Source: CBDFHV01 sp965247705 (GTDB lineage: Bacteria > Pseudomonadota > Alphaproteobacteria > Rhodospirillales > CAMCUA01). From it: 64,000 nt of DNA. Both the position numbers and the translations under genes were made by a program. The notes beneath the pieces were generated by a model. It was not told the DNA's origin and did no database searches. It saw only the letters and a list, made by a program, of their open reading frames with translations. Positions 33,667 through 41,546 of the stretch are shown one piece after another; within the stretch, counting starts at the first letter, position 1; every line of letters begins with the position of its first letter. Where the stretch lies: positions 1 to 64,000 of the forward strand of contig CBDFHV010000012.1 in NCBI GenBank assembly GCA_965247705.1. Reading direction: 5' to 3'.

Positions 33667-35147
33667 GAGGCGGTTGCAAAACGGAAGTTTTGCATTGGAT
33701 TTTCCGCTTTGAGCGGGTGATTTTGGTTTGTTGTCGAGGCGGCCGCAGGCCTTTTCCGGTATGTTGGATTTGCGAGAAACAACACCTGGAAAGGACTGCC
33801 GGCCATGCCTCTACGCGAGACGCTATCAGTTTATTGGCAGAGCCTTCAAGGCGAACTTTTTCCGGCGCTGGAGGAGGAGCTTGGGCCGCTCGGCGACCGC
33901 TATCGCGACCTGGTGACGGTGCTCGAGCTGGCGCGCATCGAGGCTTTCGTGCGGGACTGGCCGGGTGTGGTCGGGCGTCCGCGCAAGGACCGGGCGGCGC
34001 TGGCGCGGGGCTTTGTCGCCAAGGCGGTCTTCAACATCGCCCAAACCACCGTGCTGATCGAGCGCCTGGTGCTGGACAAGACCCTGCGGCGGCTGTGCGG
34101 CTGGACCCGGGCCGGCGCGGTTCCGAGCGCGGCGACGTTCTCGCGGGCCTTTGGCGAGTTCGCGGCGAGCGATCTGCCCGGCCGTCTGCACGCGGCGGTG
34201 ATCGCCAAGACCCAAGGGGCGCGCCTGGTCGGCCACATCGCCCGCGATGCCACCGCGATCGAGGCCCGCGAGCGGGCGCCGAAGAAGGCGAAACCCGAGG
34301 CCCGGCCAAAGCGCAAGCGTGGCCGGCCCAGGAAGGGCGAGGAACGGCCCAAGGCGCCCCCGGAGCGCCGCCGCCTGGAACGCCAAGGCGCGATGGGCCT
34401 ACCTGAGATGCTGGCCGATCTGCCGCGGGCCTGCACCACCGGGGTCAAGCAGAACGCCAAGGGCTACCGCACCCATTGGATCGGCTACAAGCTGCACCTC
34501 GACGTGGCCGACGGCGACATCCCGATCGCCGCGCTGCTCACCTCGGCCAGCCTGCACGACAGCCAGGCGGCGATCCCGCTGGCCACCATGACCGCCGCCC
34601 GGGTAACCAGCCTCTACGACCTGATGGACTCGGCCTACGACGCCCCGGAGATCAAGGCCCACAGCCGCGCCCTCGGCCATGTTCCCCTGATCGAGCCCCA
34701 TCCGCGAACCAAACAGGGCAAGGAACAGCGCAAGGCCGAGATCAAACGGCAAAAGCGCATCGGCCTGCGAGCTGCCGAGCACCACCGCTATCAGCTGCGC
34801 TCAGCCGCCGAGCGCGTCATCGCCAACCTCAAGGACAACTTCGCCGGCCGCATGATCCGCGTCCGCGGCCCCGACAAGGTCGCCTGCCACCTCATGTTCG
34901 GCCTCACCGCGCTTGCCGCCATCCAGATCATGCGCCTCGTCCCCTAGCCACTGAAAGCGCTTCGGTCGGCGTCCCGCAACTCCCGCAAATAGCAGGGAGA
35001 ACGAAACCGCCTGGCCACCCCCGAGCCGTTTCCAGCGCAAAGATCAGCCGCCGCCCCAAATCGCACCACCCCGCACCCCAACCACGCCACCGCAACAATC
35101 CGCCCAGAAAATTCAGCATCCCTGAGCGGGAATTTTGCAAGCAGCTC
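33667..35147 (+). mobile_element. DDE-type insertion sequence with 15-bp imperfect terminal repeats and TACT target duplication
   Basis: The left end GAGGCGGTTGCAAAA and the complement of the right end (GAGCTGCTTGCAAAA) match at 12 of 15 positions. The 4 bases outside each end are TACT (33663-33666 and 35148-35151), a target duplication. One transposase gene fills the element. A small hairpin (33676-33693, arms GCAAAAC/GTTTTGC) lies at the left end. Confidence 0.8.
33805..34947 (+). CDS. DDE transposase, IS4/IS5-superfamily type
   Basis: A 380-residue transposase. A DUF772-like N-terminal region (RKDRAALARGFVAKAVFNIAQ, then SAATFSRAFGEFA) precedes the RNase-H fold with catalytic Asp in HIARDATAIE, a second Asp in LYDLMDSAYDAPE and Glu in SAAERVIANLKDNF. 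Between them is a Lys/Arg/Pro-rich insert (about residues 165-200). ATG 33805 is the first codon after the left end. The enzyme seems intact and potentially active. The exact family name was not resolved. Confidence 0.88.
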   Translation: MPLRETLSVYWQSLQGELFPALEEELGPLGDRYRDLVTVLELARIEAFVRDWPGVVGRPRKDRAALARGFVAKAVFNIAQTTVLIERLVLDKTLRRLCGWTRAGAVPSAATFSRAFGEFAASDLPGRLHAAVIAKTQGARLVGHIARDATAIEARERAPKKAKPEARPKRKRGRPRKGEERPKAPPERRRLERQGAMGLPEMLADLPRACTTGVKQNAKGYRTHWIGYKLHLDVADGDIPIAALLTSASLHDSQAAIPLATMTAARVTSLYDLMDSAYDAPEIKAHSRALGHVPLIEPHPRTKQGKEQRKAEIKRQKRIGLRAAEHHRYQLRSAAERVIANLKDNFAGRMIRVRGPDKVACHLMFGLTALAAIQIMRLVP

Positions 35148-35163
35148 TACTGTCCCCGTTTTC

Positions 35164-35466
35164 TTAACGCAGCTCCATCTCGGCCAACAAGACGCCCCAT
35201 TGGGCGCCGTGCATATCCCGGTCTCGCCGGCTGCCCTGAACCTGGGGGCGGGGCAGGCTGATCTTGACCACGTTCAGGTCCGGTATGGCAAAGCGCTTCA
35301 GACGTTGGCTGGGTTGTCCCAGGACCTTGGCCACGGCCTCGGTCGAAAGCCCGCTTTCGACACGGCGAAACGCAGCCTCGGTGCCGCAGAAGATGTCGAT
35401 GGTGACCCAGAACGGCCCGGCATTTTTCGACCGAACCTTTTGTGCCACCTCGCCCAGTTTAGGCAT
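35164..35466 (-). CDS. DUF4387-family protein
   Basis: A 100-residue protein matching DUF4387: SKNAGPFWVTIDIFCG near the N-terminus and ISLPRPQVQGSRRDRDMHGAQ near the end, the two most conserved blocks. The family has no established activity but is often adjacent to or fused with AtuA-like proteins. ATG 35466 overlaps the end of atuA by 8 bases. The stop codon lies against the outer arm of the palindromic element that carries the IS. Confidence 0.85.
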   Translation of the reverse strand: MPKLGEVAQKVRSKNAGPFWVTIDIFCGTEAAFRRVESGLSTEAVAKVLGQPSQRLKRFAIPDLNVVKISLPRPQVQGSRRDRDMHGAQWGVLLAEMELR

Positions 35467-36820
35467 TCTCGACCACGGTCACATCCAGGCGGAACGCCTC
35501 CATGGGATCGTCCAGCACCATCACGTGGTTGAGGCAAAACTCGTACAGGGGCCCACGGGGGATCTCGGCCGGCGAAAACGGAAAGGCGAAGGTCGGCATT
35601 TCCTCTTCCGCCGTCAGGGGGTGATGGAGCAGGTAAGGGTTGACCATCTTTCCGATCTCGGACGCCAGGGCCTGGGTTGGGGCCGTCACAATCGCCAGGA
35701 CGCCCACCTCGACCGGAGTCGGAGCCGCAGGCTCCAGATCGCCCAGGGCGCCGTTGACGCCGATCAGCCGCAATTCCAGATCGAATTCGGTGGCCTCCAG
35801 GCCGAGCCGCCCCACCACCTCGTCGCCGACCGTGGTCTCGATGTCCTGGGCCCAAACCGCCGCGTTTTCGACGTAGCGGGGATCGCGAAGCACGGCCAGA
35901 CCCACGGTCTGATAGCCGGCGATCCGGGCGCCTTCCAACTTGACGGTATAGGTCTCCGACGGCACCCATTGGGACCCGGTGACCCGCACGCTGCGTCCAT
36001 CCACGGCCTCGCACGTGGCGCCCGTCACATCCAGATGGCCACCCGGTTCGAACAGAATGAACGGGTCGGCGTTCTCATAAAGCATATGGGCGGACACCGT
36101 ATGGGGCGTGCAGGCGGCCCCCTCGGCCATGGGGGTGACGGTAAATCCCGTATCGTCGAAGTCCAGAACCACCACCCCACTGCGGGGCAGGGTGGAACAG
36201 AGGGCGCCGCATTCGGCGATCTTGGCCCCGTGCCAGGCGCCGCCCGCGTGGGCGCCGCGGGCCAGCGGCAGGGCCGCGTTGATCGCCGTATCGGTGGTGC
36301 GCCCCGCCAGCACGATATCGGCGCCGGTGTTCATGGCGGCCAAGATCTGCTCCGCCCCCGCCAGGGCGACGATGTGGGTGCAAGCGTCCAACAGAGAGTC
36401 TGAAATTTCCGGCGCCGGCGTCAGGGGCAAAATTTTGCCCACCGCCAGGGCGCCTTTCACCCGCGCCGCCGGTTGATCCGAATAGAGGGTGGCGATCTTC
36501 AGGGACTGCCCCAACTCTTCAGCCAGTTCCCGGGTAATCTCCAGCATCCAGTCGACGCACGTATCGGTCCCGCAGGTCCCCGAGGTGCCGATCACCAACG
36601 GCACCCCGGCCTCGGCCCGAGCCACCATCAGGTCGCGCCATTCGGCCTTGCTCGTCGCCCGTGAATACTTGGACGTGCCGGTGCCCAGATAGGACGGCCC
36701 GCTGTCCGTCGATCCCCCGTCGATGGCGATGATATCCGGTTTGGCCGCGATGCCCGCCGCCAACGCCGGGCGATCGAATCCCAACCCCAACGCACCGGAT
36801 GGCACCAGCACCCGTGTCAT
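35459..36820 (-). CDS. AtuA-family (DUF1446) protein
   Basis: A 453-residue protein of the acyclic terpene utilisation AtuA family. Conserved blocks are IAIDGGSTDSGPSYLG near the N-terminus, VIGTSGTCGTD, GADIVLAGRTTDTAI and FEPGGHLDVTGA. The family occurs in catabolic clusters but its reaction is not established. It follows tctA by 3 bases and overlaps the DUF4387 gene. Despite the name, terpene use is not implied here, since the operon is built around a tricarboxylate-type importer. Confidence 0.85.
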   Translation of the reverse strand: MTRVLVPSGALGLGFDRPALAAGIAAKPDIIAIDGGSTDSGPSYLGTGTSKYSRATSKAEWRDLMVARAEAGVPLVIGTSGTCGTDTCVDWMLEITRELAEELGQSLKIATLYSDQPAARVKGALAVGKILPLTPAPEISDSLLDACTHIVALAGAEQILAAMNTGADIVLAGRTTDTAINAALPLARGAHAGGAWHGAKIAECGALCSTLPRSGVVVLDFDDTGFTVTPMAEGAACTPHTVSAHMLYENADPFILFEPGGHLDVTGATCEAVDGRSVRVTGSQWVPSETYTVKLEGARIAGYQTVGLAVLRDPRYVENAAVWAQDIETTVGDEVVGRLGLEATEFDLELRLIGVNGALGDLEPAAPTPVEVGVLAIVTAPTQALASEIGKMVNPYLLHHPLTAEEEMPTFAFPFSPAEIPRGPLYEFCLNHVMVLDDPMEAFRLDVTVVENA

Positions 36821-36823
36821 GGC

Positions 36824-38329
36824 TCAGTCCGTGATCGCTTGCGGTTTCTTGAGCACGCCACGCAGGAACATGGGCGCCACGAACCCCAGCACGGCGGCAA
36901 TCCACAGGCCAACGGCAATCGGTGTCGAGAACAGGAAAATCCAGTCCCCATCGGACAGCACCATGGCGCGGCGCAGCGCGTCCTCCATGTGGCCGCCGAG
37001 AAGGATGCCCATGATGACCGGCACGGTCGGCACGTCGAGCTTGCGCAGGAAATATCCCAGCGCCCCGAACCCGATCATCAGCAGCAAGTCGAAATAGCTG
37101 CCTGAAAGGGAGTAGATGCCAACGAACGAAATCATCGTCACCCCAGGCAGCAACACCCAGGGCGGGACTTGCAGAACGTGCACGAAGATCCTGACCATTG
37201 GCACGTTCATCAGCAACAGCACGAAATTGGCGATCAGAAGCGCGGCGATAAGACCCCACACCACATCGGGTCGGTCAGCGAACAACGTCGGCCCCGGCGT
37301 GATGTTCAAGGTCATCAGCAGCGCCAACAGCACCGCCGTGGTGCCGGAGCCGGGCACGCCAAGGGTCAGCATCGGCACCAGTGCGCCGCCCGCCGCGGCG
37401 TTGTTGCCGGCCTCCGGCGCCGCGATGCCCTTGGGCACGCCGGTGCCGAAGCCACCCTTTTCACCGGCGATGGATTTCTCCGACATATAGGCGAGGAAAC
37501 TGCCCAGCGATGCGCCCGCACCGGGCAGAATGCCGGCGATGAAGCCGACAACGGTGGAGCGCAGCATGGTCCATTTGGTGGACATGATGTCTTTCCACGG
37601 GATCGTCACTTTTTCCAGCTTGACGCCCAATGACGTGTCCTTGCCGTGGCTTTCGATAAAGAAGAAAACCTCGGCGACGGCAAACAGGCCGACAATGGCG
37701 ACCAGAAAATCCACCCCGTCCAGAAGATGCATGCTGCCGTAGGTCAGGCGCGGCATGCCGGAGTTGTTGTCCACCCCGATCATGGCGATGCCAAGACCGA
37801 TGCAGGCGGCAATCGCCGACTTGGCCTGATTGTTCGATGCCATGCCGCCCAGGGTGCAAAAGGCCAAGAGATAAAGCGCGAAATACTCGGCGGGACCGAA
37901 TAGATAGGCCACCCTCGCCAACAGCGGCGCCAGCAACATCAAGCCGATCGTCGCCAGCAGCGCGCCGACGAAAGACGCCACCCCCGACAGCACCAGCGCA
38001 TCCCCCGCGCGGCCTTGCTTGGCCATGGGATAACCGTCGAGGGTCGTCATCAGCGCCGGTTCATCGCCCGGAATGTTCAGCAAGATGGATGAAATTCGAC
38101 CGCCGTACATGGCCCCGTAATAGACCGATGTCATCAGCACCAGGGCGGATGTGGCGTCCAGACCCAGCGAGAACGTCAGCGGGATCAGGATGGCCACGCC
38201 GTTCGACGGGCCAAGGCCGGGAAGGGCTCCGATGATGGTGCCCAGAAAACAGCCGATGACGGCCAACATCAACGTGGTGGGCGACAGCGCAATGCCGAAG
38301 CCCAGGGCCAGGTTGGCGAGCAGTTCCAT
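36824..38329 (-). CDS. tctA: Tripartite tricarboxylate transporter large permease TctA
   Basis: A 501-residue membrane protein with about twelve transmembrane segments and the TctA signatures GALPGLGPSNGVAILIPLTF and YYGAMYGGRISSILLNIPGDE (as patterns). A second repeat of this motif is GILPGAGASLGSFLAY. It forms the secondary-transport core with TctB, using TctC as the periplasmic receptor. Gap to tctB is 9 bases. Confidence 0.93.
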   Translation of the reverse strand: MELLANLALGFGIALSPTTLMLAVIGCFLGTIIGALPGLGPSNGVAILIPLTFSLGLDATSALVLMTSVYYGAMYGGRISSILLNIPGDEPALMTTLDGYPMAKQGRAGDALVLSGVASFVGALLATIGLMLLAPLLARVAYLFGPAEYFALYLLAFCTLGGMASNNQAKSAIAACIGLGIAMIGVDNNSGMPRLTYGSMHLLDGVDFLVAIVGLFAVAEVFFFIESHGKDTSLGVKLEKVTIPWKDIMSTKWTMLRSTVVGFIAGILPGAGASLGSFLAYMSEKSIAGEKGGFGTGVPKGIAAPEAGNNAAAGGALVPMLTLGVPGSGTTAVLLALLMTLNITPGPTLFADRPDVVWGLIAALLIANFVLLLMNVPMVRIFVHVLQVPPWVLLPGVTMISFVGIYSLSGSYFDLLLMIGFGALGYFLRKLDVPTVPVIMGILLGGHMEDALRRAMVLSDGDWIFLFSTPIAVGLWIAAVLGFVAPMFLRGVLKKPQAITD

Positions 38330-38338
38330 GACCCGGCC

Positions 38339-38782
38339 TCACATCCCCGCAAGGCCTTTGGGGAACGGGACCAGTCCCAGACCGAGTGCGTACTTGAAAA
38401 CAACGAACAGCCCGATCGAAAGCCCAATGCCGGCAAGGGCGGCGGGCTTCGCGCGGGGTGAAATCTGGTAGCTGAGAATTGCCGCGGCGATCGCGGTCGG
38501 GATCAGAAAACCAAGAGGCTTCAGGGCATAGGCGTAGCAGACCAACACCACGATGGCGAAAGCAAGTCCGCCGAAAGTGCGCCCCGCCGGCCAATCCGGT
38601 TCCGCGTCGGGACGGTAAAGGAGATAAAGCGCCGAAATCGCCGCGACAGCACCGATCCCAATGGGAAACGTTTTCGGTCCAACGGGGTCGGACAGAAAAC
38701 TGGTCTCGATCTGGACGGCGCTCGCGATATACGCGAGCGCCGCCATGAGAACGACCAGACCGAAGATCCGGTCACTGGCCAT
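38339..38782 (-). CDS. tctB: Tripartite tricarboxylate transporter small permease TctB
   Basis: A 147-residue membrane protein with four hydrophobic segments, starting MASDRIFGLVVLMAALAYIA and carrying GPKTFPIGIGAVAAISALYLL (first and second segments), as in TctB. The start ATG 38782 overlaps the tctC stop by one base (TAATG), so the two are translationally coupled. Confidence 0.88.
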   Translation of the reverse strand: MASDRIFGLVVLMAALAYIASAVQIETSFLSDPVGPKTFPIGIGAVAAISALYLLYRPDAEPDWPAGRTFGGLAFAIVVLVCYAYALKPLGFLIPTAIAAAILSYQISPRAKPAALAGIGLSIGLFVVFKYALGLGLVPFPKGLAGM

Positions 38783-39750
38783 TATTTGATGACACCGATA
38801 TCTTTCGACAACTGACGGACCTCGGCAACGACGCCGTCAACATAGCCTTGGAAATCGGCACCGACCTTGGTGAACGGCGCCAGACCGTTTGCCGCCATGG
38901 CCGCTTTCCACTCGGCGCTGTCGGCAACTTTCTGCAGTTTCTCGGCCCAGCTGTTGAACGTGGCGTCCGACACACCCTTTGGCACATAGAGGCCACGCCA
39001 GTTCACGGCGACCACGTCAAATCCCTGCTCTTTCGCGGTTGGGATCTGCTCAAAGCCCGGAACGCGCTTTTCCGTGAGAACGGCAATTACCCGCACTTCG
39101 CCGGCCTTCAAAAAGCCCACGACCTCGGACATGTCGCCGCTCATCGCCTGGGTAAAGCCACCGATGGTCTGGGTGATCGCGTCCGCGCCACCGTCAACGC
39201 CGATGTATTTCACCTTCGTGATGTCGGTGAAATCGGCGCGCTGAAGAAGCATCAGAGGCTTAAGGTGGTCAAAGCCACCGGTGGCGGAACCGCCGGCAAA
39301 CGCCACCGAACCGGGATTGGCCTTGATCGCGTCGATCAACTGGTTGAGCGACTTGAAGGGGCTGTTCTTGGCCACCACGATCACACCCGGGTCAGCGCCG
39401 ATGGCGCCAACAAAACGCACCTGACCGGCGGTCATGCCCGCATAGGCGTTTTGCGCCAGGCGGGTCGATGTGGCCGACGATGCCGCGACGATCAGATCGG
39501 CATCGCTGCCGCGCTCGGCGACCACGTGGTTGAACGCCAGTCCGCCCCCGGCGCCAGCCATGTTGGTGACCTGAATCGGCTTGTCGACCGCACCGATGTC
39601 GAACATGATCTTGCCAATCTGGCGGCAGGTGAAGTCCCAGCCACCGCCGGGATTCGCTGGCGCAATGCATTCAGCGGCCGTTGCCGTGGTCGCAAACGCC
39701 ATCGTCATGAGCGCGCCCGCGGCGAGCCCTTTCACACAGTCGATTTTCAT
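38782..39750 (-). CDS. tctC: Tripartite tricarboxylate transporter substrate-binding protein TctC
   Basis: A 322-residue periplasmic receptor. The signal peptide (MKIDCVKGLAAGALMTMAFA, cleavage near TATAA) is followed by ECIAPANPGGGWDFTCRQI, the conserved substrate-contact start of the Bug/TctC fold, then AGGSATGGFDHLK. ATG 39750 is preferred with AGGAGA 6-7 bases upstream; an ATG two codons earlier abuts the ribosome site. It is the first gene of tctCBA-atuA-DUF4387, so receptor is made in greatest amount. Confidence 0.92.
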   Translation of the reverse strand: MKIDCVKGLAAGALMTMAFATTATAAECIAPANPGGGWDFTCRQIGKIMFDIGAVDKPIQVTNMAGAGGGLAFNHVVAERGSDADLIVAASSATSTRLAQNAYAGMTAGQVRFVGAIGADPGVIVVAKNSPFKSLNQLIDAIKANPGSVAFAGGSATGGFDHLKPLMLLQRADFTDITKVKYIGVDGGADAITQTIGGFTQAMSGDMSEVVGFLKAGEVRVIAVLTEKRVPGFEQIPTAKEQGFDVVAVNWRGLYVPKGVSDATFNSWAEKLQKVADSAEWKAAMAANGLAPFTKVGADFQGYVDGVVAEVRQLSKDIGVIK

Positions 39751-40083
39751 TGTCATTCTCCTGGGTTTTCCGAAAAAGCGAAGGGGCCAGTTTAACCCCA
39801 GCCCCTGAGAAACACGGCAAGCATCAAGCTGATGGGTGACGGCCTGCAAGGCAACATCTATCACACCATTCAGGCTTGTCCATAGGGCGAACGGGCTGGT
39901 TTGCTAATAGGGATTGCGATCCTGACCGGTGACCGCCGCTCAATCGTTCTTGACCCGGTTCCACGCCGAGGCGGCAGGGCTTCGAGCCTCGAACACGGCG
40001 GCCCGTAGCTCTATAGTCGAACCGTGCGGCCGGCAGACACCGGAGCCCGCCGTGAATCATGCCGCAAGACAGGGGAGGCACCC
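39751..40083. other. 333-base divergent intergenic region
   Basis: Between the divergent tctC and alcohol dehydrogenase genes. It must hold promoters for both. Apart from the GGGGAGG ribosome site at 40072-40078 no clear operator or promoter was recognised. Confidence 0.4.
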
Positions 40084-40140
40084 GTGACTTAATATCGCGT
40101 CGCGACGTTTGATGGGCCCGGCGCACCGCCCAAGATTCGG

Positions 40141-41235
40141 TTGGTCGACCGACCCGCGGTGCCCGACAACGCCGCGCTTATGGAAGTGGGTGCCTGCGGC
40201 GTCTGTGATACCGATCTGCACATCTTGAAGGGCCACTGGCCAAAGCCGCTGCCCTGGCCCTTCACCCTCGGCCACGAAGTCGCGGGGATCATCACCGAGA
40301 AGGGCCCCAGGCTAACCGAAGACTACATGGGCGTGCCCCTCGAAGTGGGCTGCAAGATCATGATCCCGCCCTTTATGCCCTGCGGGAAATGCTATTACTG
40401 CGTGCATTACCCGGAAAAGGCCAACAAGTGCCTGACGCCGGTCTACTATGGCCGCTATCTGGGCTTCGACAAGGCGCCCCACCTGTGGGGCGGTTGGGCC
40501 GAGGCCGAGTATCTCGATCTGGACATGCTGCCGGGCACCAAGATCTACCGATTGCCCGACGACATGCCGCTCTGGCGGGGCACCCTGGCCGAGCCGCTCA
40601 CCTCCTCGATCCGCGCCTTCAAGCGGGCCCAGGAGATTGGCTGTCTGCGGATCGGCGACACCGTCGTGATCCAGGGCTCGGGCCCGATCGGCGTTCTGGC
40701 CATCGTCGCCGCCAAGGAAATGGGCGCCGGCCGCGTCATTATGGTGGGCTCGCCCGAGGAGCCGCGCTTGAGAATAAGCCGCGCCTTTGGCGCCGAGGCC
40801 ACCATCGACATCGAGGCCCACGAGACCGCGGAAGCGCGCACCGCGGCGGTGCGCGATATTGTCGGCGGCTTCGGCGCCGACCTGGTGGTCGACTGCAGCG
40901 GCCATCCTTCCGCCGGGCCCGAGGGCATGGAGATGCTGCGCGACGGCGGCACCTATATCGAAATGGGCCAGTTCACCGATGCGGGCGCGATCGAGACCAA
41001 CTGGCACCGAATCTGCGTCAAGGACATCAACATCCTCGGCAGTTGGGCCTTCACGGCCGATGACATCGCGCTTGGCATTGCAGTTCTGGACCGTGCGCGG
41101 GACCGCTATCCCTTCGCCATGCTGCAGACGCACTTTCCGTTCAGCGAAGAGGGCATCCAGAATGCCATCGACACCGCCAACGCGATGCACTGCGTCAAGG
41201 CGACAATCGTGGTCAAACCGGAGATCGTCGGGTGA
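40141..41235 (+). CDS. Zinc-dependent alcohol dehydrogenase with a stop at codon 3 of the natural start
   Basis: A medium-chain zinc dehydrogenase: catalytic-zinc ligands in GACGVCDTDLHIL and GHEVAG, structural cysteines in PCGKCYYCVHYPEKANKC, cofactor fold VIQGSGPIGVLAIVAAKEMGAG. The natural start is almost certainly GTG 40084 with GGGGAGG upstream. Its frame reads V-T-stop (TAA 40090-40092), then YRVATFDGPGAPPKIR, the expected first strand, directly into this ORF. The first in-frame start after the stop is TTG 40141, which would remove that strand. It diverges from tctC and may act on the same substrate. Possibly a pseudogene or a sequence error. Confidence 0.75.
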   Translation: MVDRPAVPDNAALMEVGACGVCDTDLHILKGHWPKPLPWPFTLGHEVAGIITEKGPRLTEDYMGVPLEVGCKIMIPPFMPCGKCYYCVHYPEKANKCLTPVYYGRYLGFDKAPHLWGGWAEAEYLDLDMLPGTKIYRLPDDMPLWRGTLAEPLTSSIRAFKRAQEIGCLRIGDTVVIQGSGPIGVLAIVAAKEMGAGRVIMVGSPEEPRLRISRAFGAEATIDIEAHETAEARTAAVRDIVGGFGADLVVDCSGHPSAGPEGMEMLRDGGTYIEMGQFTDAGAIETNWHRICVKDINILGSWAFTADDIALGIAVLDRARDRYPFAMLQTHFPFSEEGIQNAIDTANAMHCVKATIVVKPEIVG

Positions 41236-41546
41236 TACGGGTGAGCGTTTGTGAGGATTTCACCGTAACCCTTGGATGCCACTCTGGGATGGGGACGGGT
41301 GGGTCTGAGACCCACCCCTACGCAAAATATTCAAGTGCGTAGGGGTCGGTCTCAGACCGGCCCGCCTCTAACGCCCGTTGCGGTTTTTAGGGTCGTTGAT
41401 CGGGTCAAATCACACGCTCATCGGCATGAGACCCTCGGGCCTCGAATTTGGCGGCTCGCCGCTCCATATGCTAGGAACGGGGCCGGCAAACGCTGGGGGC
41501 GGCCGGCCGCGTCCCATCCGTTCGCCGCCCATATCCGGAGCCCGCC
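41236..41546. other. 311-base gap containing a dispersed palindrome
   Basis: Contains palindrome copy 2 (41296-41364) after the dehydrogenase gene. The remaining 180 bases have no recognised gene or promoter; GGAG lies 6 bases before the TTG start of the ABC exporter. Confidence 0.4.
41296..41364. repeat. Dispersed palindromic element, copy 2
   Basis: Arms 41296-41323 (CGGGTGGGTCTGAGA...) and 41337-41364 are complementary with a few mismatches, separated by a short AT-rich loop. It shares GTCTGAGA...CCCCTACGC with copies at 19028 and 52029. It lies downstream of the alcohol dehydrogenase gene. Confidence 0.75.

Larger units (their letters stand above)
33586..35166. repeat. Palindromic extragenic element split by the DDE insertion sequence
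   Basis: The outer arms TAAGAAAAATGGGGACAGT (33586-33604) and its complement ACTGTCCCCGTTTTCTTA (35149-35166) are inverted copies differing by one substitution and one deleted base. Removing 33667-35147 and one copy of TACT joins them into an element of about 96 bases with long complementary arms. Its sequence resembles GGGGACAGT-type repeats seen near other mobile elements. Confidence 0.7.
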
